In this document: positions 8,788-15,708 of the stretch, piece after piece | Layout: each line of letters opens with the position of its first letter | Numbering within the stretch: position 1 is the first letter of the stretch | Made by a program: the position numbers and the translations under genes | Notes under the pieces: model-generated | Databases searched by the model: none | What the model was told of the DNA's origin: nothing | The model's input: the letters and a program-made list of their open reading frames with translations, nothing else | NCBI GenBank assembly: GCA_003644265.1 | Contig: QNBX01000077.1 | Span: 1 to 20,100, forward strand | DNA length: 20,100 nt | Origin: Planctomycetota bacterium | Lineage (GTDB): Bacteria; Planctomycetota; B15-G4 | Direction: 5' to 3'

Positions 8788-9036
8788 TCAGCCCAGGACG
8801 GGGTCGGCGTTGCCGGTCAGGATGGCGTCCACCTCGCCTTCATCAGGGAAGCGGCCGGCCGCCAGCTTGCTGAACACAAGCCGGTCGTTCTTCTGAACCT
8901 CGAAGGCCCCGCCATCGGACGGGATCAAGGTCAGCGAGGTGATGTTTCGCTTATGCGTCTTCATGAGCTCTTCCGCCAGACCGGCGGCACGGGGCTCGTA
9001 GTTTCAGACGGCGCAGTAGGTGATCTCGAGCTTCAA
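8788..9036 (-). CDS. SelW/Rdx-family selenoprotein with CxxU motif (in-frame UGA)
   Basis: Read through one in-frame TGA (9006-9004), this stretch encodes 82 residues ending at a second TGA (8790-8788). The protein begins L-K-L-E-I-T-Y-C-A-V-U-N-Y-E-P-R-A-A. The redox motif is C8-A-V-U11 in a first beta strand, followed by the helix A-A-G-L-A-E-E-L. The C-terminal half has G-G-A-F-E-V-Q, L-V-F-S-K and G-R-F-P-D-E-G-E-V. These are hallmarks of the Rdx (SelT/SelW/SelH) thioredoxin-like family, and U11 falls exactly at the family's Sec/Cys position. The start is a TTG preceded by AGGAG with a 6-base spacer. An in-frame TAG lies 33-36 bases upstream with no ATG in between. A fdhF-like hairpin lies just after the UGA. 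Size matches bacterial Rdx proteins. The likely role is thiol-selenol redox chemistry in the cytosol. The radical SAM gene follows 27 bp downstream. Confidence 0.93.
8973..8987 (-). promoter_or_regulatory. Bacterial SECIS-like hairpin
   Basis: On the minus strand CCGCC-GGTCT-GGCGG forms a 5-bp stem with a 5-base loop. It starts 17 bases after the Sec UGA, with the loop 22-26 bases after it. The GGTCT loop equals the apical loop I recall from the E. coli fdhF SECIS, which sits at nearly the same distance from its UGA. It is encoded there, as here, by an Ala-Gly-Leu stretch. SelB would bind this element. The stem is short and no structure calculation was possible. Confidence 0.7.
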
Positions 9037-9042
9037 GGCAGG

Positions 9043-9047
9043 CTCCT
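9043..9047 (-). promoter_or_regulatory. Ribosome binding site that sets the TTG start of the selenoprotein
   Basis: AGGAG on the minus strand lies six bases before the TTG at 9036. It is the only consensus-like site in this spacer and decides the start, because there is no ATG or GTG in frame before the upstream stop. Confidence 0.75.
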
Positions 9048-9227
9048 GTCGGCAAAGAGCTGCAGTCTAGCAGCCGATGACTGACAGCGACGGGGGCCGA
9101 AGGAGCCGTGGCGACGCAGAGCCCGGCGGCGGGAGCGGGCCGGCGGCACACAGCGAGCGGGCGCTCACCGCGGGACAAGCCGGTCGGGAGTGCGATCGGG
9201 ATTGAGGTCGGGCCGGGCACGCGGTCC

Positions 9228-11258
9228 CTATCGGCCGACGAGGGTCAGGAACTCCTGCTCCGTCAGGACCTCCAGGCCCAACTCCTGCGCCTTCTTCAGC
9301 TTGGAGCCCGGCTTTTCGCCCACCACGAGCACGTCCAGGTTCTTGCTCACACCCGAGAGCAGGCGACCACCGGCGGACTTCACCAGCTCGCCGGCCTCCT
9401 TGCGAGAGAGCTCGGACAAGGCGCCCGTGAACAGGAACGTCCGGCCCGTCAGAGGCCCGTCGGACGCGGCGGGCGGCGCCGGCACGGCGGGCACCAGGCC
9501 CAGCGACAGCATGCGATCCAGCTCGGCCTGTTCGTCGGGGTCGGCCAGCCAGGCGCTCAGGCTCTGCGCCACGCGGGGGCCGATCTCGGCCACGTCCTCC
9601 AACTCCTCGACGCTGACCCCGCGCAGCGTCGTCAGCGACGGCCAGCGCGAGGCCACCAGTTCGGCCATGTGATCGCCCACGTGGCGGATGCCCAGCCCGA
9701 ACAGGAAACGACCCAGGGGCCGGGTGCGCGCCGCGACGAGCCCCGCCACCACGTTGGCGGCCGAGACCTCGCCCATGCGCGGCAGCTGCGAGAGCTGCTC
9801 TGCGGTCAGGGCGAACAGGTCGGAGAGCCGGGTCACGAGCCCGGTCTCCACCAGCTGGTCCACCAGCTTGGAACCCATGCCGTCCACGTCCAGGGCGCCG
9901 CGAGCCACAAAGTGCTCGATGCGCCGGCGCATGACCGCAGGGCAGGTGCGGTTGGGGCAACGCACGACGACCTCTTCGTCGTCGGCCACCGCCGGCGTGG
10001 CGCAGACCGGGCAGGCCTCGGGCATGACGAACGCCGGACCGCCGCCTGACTCGGCCACGGCGGTGATCTTGGGGATCACGTCGCCGGCGCGCTCCACGAA
10101 CACGGCGTCGCCGACCTTGACGCCCAGGCGCGCGATCTCATCGGGGTTGTGCAACGTGACGTGCTCGATGGTGACGCCGCCCACGTGCACCGGATCGATC
10201 ACGGCGCGAGGGGTCAGCGCGCCGGTGCGACCGACCTGCACCTGGATCTCACGCACCACCGAGCGACCGCTGCGCGCGGGGAACTTGAAGGCGATGGCCC
10301 AGCGCGGCGAGCGGCTGCGCTCGCCCAGCCGCGCCTGCAGCGCGAAGTCGTCCAGCTTGATGACGGAGCCGTCCACGTCGAAGAGCAGCTCGTCGCGGCC
10401 GCTGCGCAGGACCTCGTGCTGCGCCAGCACCTCGTCCAGCGAGCCGCTGAGCGCCAGCTCGCGCGCGGTGGGCAGGCCCCAGTCCTCCAACGTCTGCAGC
10501 ATCTGCGCGTGGCCGCTGGGCTGCCAGCCCTCCACCACGCCCAGCCCGTAGGCCTTGAAGCTGAGCGGACGGCGCGCCGCCTGGACGGGGTTGAGCATCT
10601 TGAGCGTGCCGCTGGCCAGGTTGCGCGGGTTGACGAACAGCTCCTCGCCGGCGACCTCTCGCGCGGCGTTCACAGCGGCGAAGTCGGCGTGGGTCATGAT
10701 GACCTCGCCGCGCACTTCCAGCAGCGCAGGCGGGTGATCGGTGCGCAGCACGCGCGGCAGCCCCACCAGCGTGCGCGCCGTGTGGGTCACGTCGTCGCCG
10801 GTCTTGCCGTCGCCGCGGGTGATGGCCCGCACGAAGCGGCCCTGCTCGTAGATCAGCTCCGCCGCCACCCCGTCCAGCTTGGGCTCGATGTTGAACACCA
10901 GCTGGTCGAGCTTGCCCGCCAGGAAGTCCACCACGCGCTGGTGCCACTCCAGCACCTCATCCCGGCTGTAGGTGTTGGAGAGCGAGAGCATGGGCCGGCG
11001 GTGCGCCACCGATTTCAGGTGAGGCACGGGCGCACCGCCCACCTGGCGGCTGGGCGAGTCGTCGCCAGCCAGCGAGGGCCAGCGCGCCTCCAGGTCGGTC
11101 AGGCGCCGGAACAGCCCGTCGTACTCGGCGTCCGTGATGACGGCCTTATCGCGCTGATAGTACAGCTCGTCGTGGCGCCGGATCTCGGCCACGAGGGCCT
11201 CGTAGTCCTGGCGCACCGCGGCGGGTGGTGACGAGCCAGCGTCGGGGGGCGAGGACAT
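9228..11258 (-). CDS. ligA: NAD-dependent DNA ligase LigA
   Basis: This enzyme seals nicks with 3'-OH and 5'-phosphate ends using NAD and is required for replication and repair. All domains are present in order. The N-terminal Ia domain (H-D-E-L-Y-Y) comes first, then the adenylation domain with the catalytic Lys in E-P-K-L-D-G (about residue 127). T-R-G-D-G-K-T-G-D-D, E-V-R-G-E-V, D-G-S-V-I-K-L and A-F-K-F-P-A follow. The OB fold has V-G-R-T-G-A-L-T-P. A four-Cys zinc finger (C-P-V-C and C-P-N-R-T-C), helix-hairpin-helix repeats and a C-terminal BRCT domain (T-G-R-T-F-L-F-T-G-A-L) complete it. Length (about 676) is normal. Two in-frame starts are close together: GTG at 11267 and ATG at 11258. 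I prefer the ATG, which follows GTGAGA, but the choice is not certain. The gene begins within 1-10 bases of the queA stop, so the two form an operon. Confidence 0.97.
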   Translation of the reverse strand: MSSPPDAGSSPPAAVRQDYEALVAEIRRHDELYYQRDKAVITDAEYDGLFRRLTDLEARWPSLAGDDSPSRQVGGAPVPHLKSVAHRRPMLSLSNTYSRDEVLEWHQRVVDFLAGKLDQLVFNIEPKLDGVAAELIYEQGRFVRAITRGDGKTGDDVTHTARTLVGLPRVLRTDHPPALLEVRGEVIMTHADFAAVNAAREVAGEELFVNPRNLASGTLKMLNPVQAARRPLSFKAYGLGVVEGWQPSGHAQMLQTLEDWGLPTARELALSGSLDEVLAQHEVLRSGRDELLFDVDGSVIKLDDFALQARLGERSRSPRWAIAFKFPARSGRSVVREIQVQVGRTGALTPRAVIDPVHVGGVTIEHVTLHNPDEIARLGVKVGDAVFVERAGDVIPKITAVAESGGGPAFVMPEACPVCATPAVADDEEVVVRCPNRTCPAVMRRRIEHFVARGALDVDGMGSKLVDQLVETGLVTRLSDLFALTAEQLSQLPRMGEVSAANVVAGLVAARTRPLGRFLFGLGIRHVGDHMAELVASRWPSLTTLRGVSVEELEDVAEIGPRVAQSLSAWLADPDEQAELDRMLSLGLVPAVPAPPAASDGPLTGRTFLFTGALSELSRKEAGELVKSAGGRLLSGVSKNLDVLVVGEKPGSKLKKAQELGLEVLTEQEFLTLVGR

Positions 11259-11268
11259 GGGTCTCACT

Positions 11269-12423
11269 CTAGCGAGGGCCCGTCGCGGGCGCCTGCCCCG
11301 CTGCGGACGCCGGCCTGGATGCGGCCGCCAGGGGCTGCCCCTGAAGCAGCATGGCGTCGCCGTATGAGAAGAAGCGGAAGCCCTCGGCCAGGGCCTGGGC
11401 GTAGGCCTGGGCGATGGTGGCCCGGCCGGCGAAGGCCGACACGAGCACCAGCAAGGTGGAGCGCGGCTGGTGGAAGTTGGTCAGCAGGGCGTCCACAGCG
11501 GAAAAGCGATGGCCGGGCGCCAGGAAGATCCGGGTGCTCCCCTCCCCCGCCGCCAGGGACTGGCCGTCGGCGGCCACGGCGCTCTCCAGGGCGCGCACGA
11601 CGGTGGTGCCCACGGCCACCACGCGCCCGCCCGCCGCCCGGGTGCGGGCGAAGGCGTTGGCCGTGGCCTCCGGCAGCACGTACGACTCCTCGTGCATCTC
11701 GTGCTGGCCGAGGCGCTCACCACGCAAGGGACGAAAGGTGCCCTCACCCACGTCCAGGCGCAGGCGCGCCAGCCGGGCCCCGGCCCGCTCGCAGGCCGCG
11801 AGCAGCTCGGACGTCAAGTGCAGGCCCGCGGTCGGAGCCGCCACCGCCGCGCCCTGCGGGGCCGCGAAGGTCGTGCGGTAGCGCTCGCGATCCAGGGCGT
11901 CCCGGGCATCGGCCTCGGCGTCCCGGGAGATGTAGGGAGGCAAGGGCATGCGCCCCACGTCGGCCATGAGCTGGTGCAGGTCGCGGCCCGCGCTGACCTG
12001 GACCTCGAAGCGGCCCTGCCCCAGCACGCGACACACGCGCCAGGTGTCGCCGGCCAGCTCCAGCAGCTCGCCCTCCCGGATGGTGCCCCGGGCGCCCAGC
12101 AGCACCGTGGCGCCTCGCCCGCCCTCGGCCACCCGCAGCACGAGCACCGAGACCCTGCCGCCGGTGTCACGCCGCGCCACCAGCCGCGCCGCCATGACGT
12201 GCACATCGTTGACCACCAGCAGATCGCCCGGCCCCAGAAAGCTCGGCAGATCGGCCACCAGCCGCGAGCCGCTCACCGCCGGGCGGGGTCGCGGAGCCTC
12301 CGCCGCGAAGCGCTCCACCAGCAGCAGGCGCGCCTGGTCACGACGCTCCGCGGGCACCTGAGCCGTGGCTCCGGGCGGAAGCTCATAGTCGTAGTCGTCA
12401 ACGAGATCCGACACGTCGCGCAC
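11269..12423 (-). CDS. queA: S-adenosylmethionine:tRNA ribosyltransferase-isomerase QueA
   Basis: QueA transfers and isomerises the ribosyl part of SAM onto 7-aminomethyl-7-deazaguanine in tRNA, giving epoxyqueuosine at wobble position 34 of GUN anticodons. The 384-residue protein opens Y-D-Y-E-L-P-P, followed by D-L-L-V-V-N-D, which parallels the family's L-V-F-N-D/N-T-R motif. The conserved M-P-L-P-P-Y-I segment is present, as are A-A-P-T-A-G-L-H-L-T, V-G-E-G-T-F-R-P, H-E-M-H-E-E-S-Y, V-G-T-T-V-V-R-A-L-E-S, L-L-T-N-F-H-Q-P-R-S-T-L and F-F-S-Y-G-D-A-M-L-L. Length is slightly above the usual ~345-360. The start is a GTG at 12423 without a clear ribosome site; a second GTG at 12414 is possible. 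It sits 48 bp behind the zinc-finger gene, with ligA immediately downstream. Confidence 0.97.
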   Translation of the reverse strand: MRDVSDLVDDYDYELPPGATAQVPAERRDQARLLLVERFAAEAPRPRPAVSGSRLVADLPSFLGPGDLLVVNDVHVMAARLVARRDTGGRVSVLVLRVAEGGRGATVLLGARGTIREGELLELAGDTWRVCRVLGQGRFEVQVSAGRDLHQLMADVGRMPLPPYISRDAEADARDALDRERYRTTFAAPQGAAVAAPTAGLHLTSELLAACERAGARLARLRLDVGEGTFRPLRGERLGQHEMHEESYVLPEATANAFARTRAAGGRVVAVGTTVVRALESAVAADGQSLAAGEGSTRIFLAPGHRFSAVDALLTNFHQPRSTLLVLVSAFAGRATIAQAYAQALAEGFRFFSYGDAMLLQGQPLAAASRPASAAGQAPATGPR

Positions 12424-12471
12424 TGTACAGCGTGAGTTCCACCACGGGCTGCACGGGCACCACGGCGGCGC

Positions 12472-13119
12472 TCACCACGAGGCTCCCGCGCTGGACGCGG
12501 ACGGGGCGGGCTCGGCCTCCGCCACCAGCCCTTCCATGTGCGACAGGTAGCGCTGGGCCTCGCGACGGGCGAGCTGCTGCTCACCACCACGGGAGAGGCT
12601 CGCCACCCAGGCCAGGGTCAGATCGAGCCCGGTGCGATCGAGGCAGGCGGCCAGCCCCAGGAGCTGGGCCGCCTGCCGAGGCCGCCCGTGGCCGGCCAGG
12701 CCGGCTCGCACACGACCCCAGTCGTCGTCCGTCACTGACGAGGCCCTTCGCAGCAGCTCGCAACGACGCAGGTCGGCCTCGACCTCGGGTCGCGGTCGAC
12801 CTCGCCGGACCGTGACCCTGGCCAACAGGTCACGCGCCAGCCGGGCCTCCAGCTCGCGCACCACGGCCGCCCGAGCGCCCGCCACCAGCACCTCGTCGTC
12901 CACGGCGCTGCTGGCCAGCCGACCTCGACCCGCCAGCCAGTCTCTCAGCGCCGCCAACTCGTCGAGGAAGCCGTCGCAGGCGCCGCAGCCGCGCACGTGC
13001 CGGGCCAGCCCCAGCGGCTCCTGGCCCAGGTGCCCCCCCAGCGCCAGCCGGCACAGCACGGCCCGGGCCCGCTCGCAATCGGATTCCGCCCCCCACTTCT
13101 CAGCACTCGACACGCCCAT
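12472..13119 (-). CDS. Soluble zinc-finger (anti-sigma factor-like, zf-HC2) protein
   Basis: This 215-residue protein has an N-terminal H41-x3-C45-x2-C48 motif (L-A-R-H-V-R-G-C-G-A-C-D) after an earlier Cys at 23. It is the zinc-binding pattern of ZAS-type anti-sigma factors. The rest is helical in character, rich in Ala, Leu, Arg and Glu, with no membrane-spanning segment, so it would be cytosolic. The ATG at 13119 follows GGGAG with a 6-base spacer, which favours it over the upstream in-frame ATG at 13164. No sigma-70-type gene lies next to it in this window, so a partner is unidentified. The downstream genes on the same strand are queA and ligA, 48 bp away. The C-terminal ~150 residues show no domain I recognise. 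A zinc-finger protein outside sigma control is possible. Confidence 0.6.
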   Translation of the reverse strand: MGVSSAEKWGAESDCERARAVLCRLALGGHLGQEPLGLARHVRGCGACDGFLDELAALRDWLAGRGRLASSAVDDEVLVAGARAAVVRELEARLARDLLARVTVRRGRPRPEVEADLRRCELLRRASSVTDDDWGRVRAGLAGHGRPRQAAQLLGLAACLDRTGLDLTLAWVASLSRGGEQQLARREAQRYLSHMEGLVAEAEPAPSASSAGASW

Positions 13120-13414
13120 GATCAGCTCCCGGTTGTCCGTCTCGTTGTGATCGGGCGGGACCATCGCTGCCCGTCCCGCCCTCGCCTGCCCGCGATGGCG
13201 GGCGAGGATGCCGGCCCCCCATCCGAGTCACAGCGATGCCCAGGCGCCCCGGATCGCCCGGCGCAGATCTCAGGACAACAGCCGCAAGACCTGGATCGGG
13301 CTGCGGGCTAGAATCCGGAGCCCGCAAGCAGGAGGCTCCGACGCCCGGATGCAACGGACCCGGACCGCCCGCCCACGCACCGCCCGCCTGGCACACCCAC
13401 CGAGGAGCCGTCCC
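13120..13414. other. Divergent intergenic region upstream of pdxS
   Basis: This 295-bp stretch separates the zinc-finger gene from pdxS and carries no gene I can support. It holds a perfect 9-bp inverted repeat GGGCGGGAC (13153-13161) / GTCCCGCCC (13173-13181). A second GC-rich pair, CCTCGCC/GGCGAGG, lies just after it to about 13207. TAGAAT at 13309-13314 could be a -10 box for pdxS, but I see no matching -35. GAGGAG at 13402-13407 is the pdxS ribosome site. Confidence 0.4.
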
Positions 13415-14305
13415 ATGTCGTCGAACACCACGCCCCTGCGCCTCAAGACCGGCCTGGCCGAAATGCTCAAGGGCGGCGTCATCATGGACGTCACCACCGT
13501 CGAGCAGGCCATCATCGCCGAGCAGTCGGGCGCCTGCGCCGTCATGGCTCTGGAGCGCGTCCCCAGCGACATCCGCCGCGACGGCGGCGTGGCGCGCATG
13601 GCGCGCATCGACATCATCGAGGCCATCATGGGCACGGTGTCCATCCCCGTCATGGCCAAGGCGCGCATCGGCCACTTCGCCGAGGCGCAGGTGCTGCAGC
13701 AGCTCGGCGTCGACTACATCGACGAGTCGGAGGTGCTGACCCCCGCCGACGAGCGCTACCACATCGACAAGCACGCCTTCGAGGTGCCCTTCGTGTGCGG
13801 CTGCCGCAACCTGGGCGAGGCCCTGCGCCGCATCGGCGAGGGCGCCTGCATGATCCGCACCAAGGGCGAGGCCGGCAGCGGCGACATCGTCGAGGCCGTG
13901 CGCCACATGCGCCAGGTGACCGGCGACATCAAGCGCCTCACCGTGCTAGGCGAGGAAGAGCTGATGACCGAGGCCAAGGAGCTGGGCGCGCCCTTCGAGC
14001 TGGTGCGCATGGTGGCGGCCGACGGCAAGCTGCCGGTGCCCAACTTTGCGGCGGGCGGCGTGGCCACGCCGGCTGATGCCGCGCTGATGATGTCTCTGGG
14101 TGCCCAGGCTGTGTTCGTGGGCTCGGGCATCTTCAAGAGCGAGGACCCCAAGGTGTTCGCCCAGGCCATCGTCCAGGCCACCACGCACTGGGACGACGCC
14201 GAGAAGCTGCTCGACGCCTGCCGCACGGTGGCGGCCGCGCCCATGGCCGGCATCGACGTGTCCAAGCTGGACGACAGCGAACTCCTGCAGACGCGCGGCT
14301 GGTAG
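13415..14305 (+). CDS. pdxS: Pyridoxal 5'-phosphate synthase subunit PdxS
   Basis: PdxS is the synthase half of the DXP-independent PLP pathway. It condenses ribose 5-phosphate, glyceraldehyde 3-phosphate and ammonia supplied by PdxT. The 296-residue protein has the full set of conserved blocks: [24 protein letters not shown], the Schiff-base Lys K82 in M-A-K-A-R-I-G-H and [13 protein letters not shown]. It continues with the second Lys K150 in [10 protein letters not shown], and [14 protein letters not shown]. The ATG at 13415 has GAGGAG seven bases ahead of it. pdxT starts two bases after the stop, giving a coupled pair. Confidence 0.98.
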   Translation: MSSNTTPLRLKTGLAEMLKGGVIMDVTTVEQAIIAEQSGACAVMALERVPSDIRRDGGVARMARIDIIEAIMGTVSIPVMAKARIGHFAEAQVLQQLGVDYIDESEVLTPADERYHIDKHAFEVPFVCGCRNLGEALRRIGEGACMIRTKGEAGSGDIVEAVRHMRQVTGDIKRLTVLGEEELMTEAKELGAPFELVRMVAADGKLPVPNFAAGGVATPADAALMMSLGAQAVFVGSGIFKSEDPKVFAQAIVQATTHWDDAEKLLDACRTVAAAPMAGIDVSKLDDSELLQTRGW

Positions 14306-14307
14306 CC

Positions 14308-14880
14308 GTGGCTGAGGTCGGCGTCCTCGCGCTGCAGGGTGACTACGAGGCCCACGCCAGAGCGCTCGCCGCGCTGGGGCACCGCGCGCGGCTCGTCAAG
14401 CGGCCCGCACACCTGGACGGCGCCGCGGCGCTGGTGCTCCCGGGCGGCGAGTCATCCAGCATGCTGCGGCTGCTGGCCACCGAGGAGCTGACCGAGCCGC
14501 TCACGGCCTTCTGCCGCTCGGGGCGACCCGTGTTCGGCACCTGCGCTGGCGCCATCCTGCTGGCGCAGCGCGTGACCTCGCCCGCGCAGCGCTCGCTGGG
14601 TCTGCTCGACATCGACATCGAGCGCAACGCGTACGGGCGCCAGCAGGACTCATTCGTGGCGCCGCTGCGCAGTGATGACCCGGCCCTGGACGGCGTGGAG
14701 GGCGTCTTCATCCGCGCCCCCGTCATCCGGCGCACGGGCCCCGAGGTCGAGGTCCTGGCCAGCCACGACGGCTTGCCCGTGCTGGTGCGGCAGGGCCCCA
14801 TCTGGGCGGCCAGCTTCCACCCCGAGATGACGGACGACGCGCGCGTGCTGTCCACCGTGCTGGCAGACCTCGTCCCGTGA
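14308..14880 (+). CDS. pdxT: Pyridoxal 5'-phosphate synthase glutaminase subunit PdxT
   Basis: This class I-type glutamine amidotransferase hydrolyses glutamine and channels ammonia to PdxS. In the 190-residue protein the oxyanion region is L-P-G-G-E-S-S (44-50). The nucleophile is C79 in G-T-C-A-G-A, and the His-Glu pair is H171/E173 in S-F-H-P-E. These form a complete triad. It starts V-G-V-L-A-L-Q-G-D-Y, as usual for the family, from a GTG at 14308 that lies two bases after the pdxS stop. Its own stop overlaps the GTG of the nth gene. Confidence 0.97.
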   Translation: MAEVGVLALQGDYEAHARALAALGHRARLVKRPAHLDGAAALVLPGGESSSMLRLLATEELTEPLTAFCRSGRPVFGTCAGAILLAQRVTSPAQRSLGLLDIDIERNAYGRQQDSFVAPLRSDDPALDGVEGVFIRAPVIRRTGPEVEVLASHDGLPVLVRQGPIWAASFHPEMTDDARVLSTVLADLVP

Positions 14881-15647
14881 CCCCGGCCAGGAAGAAGCCG
14901 GCCACAAGCCGCGAGGCGAGCGCCGGCGCACCCAAGGCGTCACCGCGCAAGGCCAGCGGCAAGCGGACCGCGCGCAAGGCAGCCCCGCGCCAGACCACCC
15001 CCATGCGCCGGCCCGCCGTGCCGCGCGCGCGCCTGACAGAGCTGCTCACCCGGCTGGCGGAGCACGACCCACACCCGCGCTGCGCCCTGGATCACGCCAA
15101 CCCCTTCGAGCTGCTGGCGGCCACCATCCTCTCGGCGCAGTGCACCGACGTGCGCGTGAACCTGGTGACGCCCGCGCTGTTTGCCCGTTACCCCAGCCCC
15201 ACGGACCTGGCGGCCGCCGAACAGCAGGATGTGGAGCAGCTGGTACGCAGCACCGGCTTCTTCCGCAACAAGGCCAAGAACCTGATCGGCATGGCGCGCG
15301 GCCTGGTGGAGCGCTTCGACGGGCGCGTGCCCGAGGCCATGGATGACCTGCTGAGCCTGCCCGGCGTGGCCCGCAAGACCGCCAACGTCGTGCGCGGCGA
15401 GTCCTTCGGGCTGGCTGACGGCGTGGTGGTGGACACCCACGTCAAGCGCATCACGAGGCGCTTGGGATTCACCCGGCACGAAGATCCGGTCAAGGTGGAG
15501 CGGGACCTGATCGCGCTGATCCCGAAGGAGCAGTGGATCGTCTTCGCCCATCGGATCATCCGGCTGGGACGTACCTTCTGTCCCGCGCGCAAACCCAAGT
15601 GCGAGCAGTGCCCCTTGTCCGGGCCCTGCCCGCGCCGTGCGCTCTGA
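14877..15647 (+). CDS. nth: Endonuclease III (DNA glycosylase/AP lyase) with basic N-terminal extension
   Basis: This base-excision repair enzyme removes oxidised pyrimidines and cuts the resulting abasic site. The core carries S-A-Q-C-T-D near residue 86-91, and the helix-hairpin-helix L-P-G-V-A-R-K-T-A with the catalytic Lys. The catalytic Asp is in V-D-T-H-V-K-R. A 4Fe-4S cluster is bound by C-x6-C-x2-C-x5-C (from F-C-P-A-R-K-P-K-C onward). The GTG start at 14877 shares four bases (GTGA) with the pdxT stop. The protein is 256 residues against ~211 in E. coli. The difference is a Lys/Arg/Ala/Pro-rich N-terminus of about 45 residues that could help DNA binding. An ATG at 15003 would remove it, but the overlap favours the GTG. 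Confidence 0.95.
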   Translation: MTPARKKPATSREASAGAPKASPRKASGKRTARKAAPRQTTPMRRPAVPRARLTELLTRLAEHDPHPRCALDHANPFELLAATILSAQCTDVRVNLVTPALFARYPSPTDLAAAEQQDVEQLVRSTGFFRNKAKNLIGMARGLVERFDGRVPEAMDDLLSLPGVARKTANVVRGESFGLADGVVVDTHVKRITRRLGFTRHEDPVKVERDLIALIPKEQWIVFAHRIIRLGRTFCPARKPKCEQCPLSGPCPRRAL

Positions 15648-15708
15648 AAGAAACCCACCACCCGCAGCTCCCGTTGACCCACCTCCCCATGCTCCGAGGA
15701 GCGCCTCC

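Noticed and set aside
9004..9006. The in-frame TGA seen as a nonsense mutation or frameshift in a dead gene
   Set aside because: Reading frame, family motifs and length are intact on both sides, the TGA sits at the family's Sec/Cys position, and a SECIS-like hairpin follows.
7684..9084. A plus-strand open frame opposite the radical SAM and selenoprotein genes
   Set aside because: The radical SAM cysteines and the Rdx motifs lie on the minus strand; the plus-strand translation is low-complexity shadow sequence.
9037..9227. A small gene between the selenoprotein and ligA
   Set aside because: No frame there has a ribosome site, a plausible start and recognisable content; it is most likely the ligA 3' end and the selenoprotein promoter.
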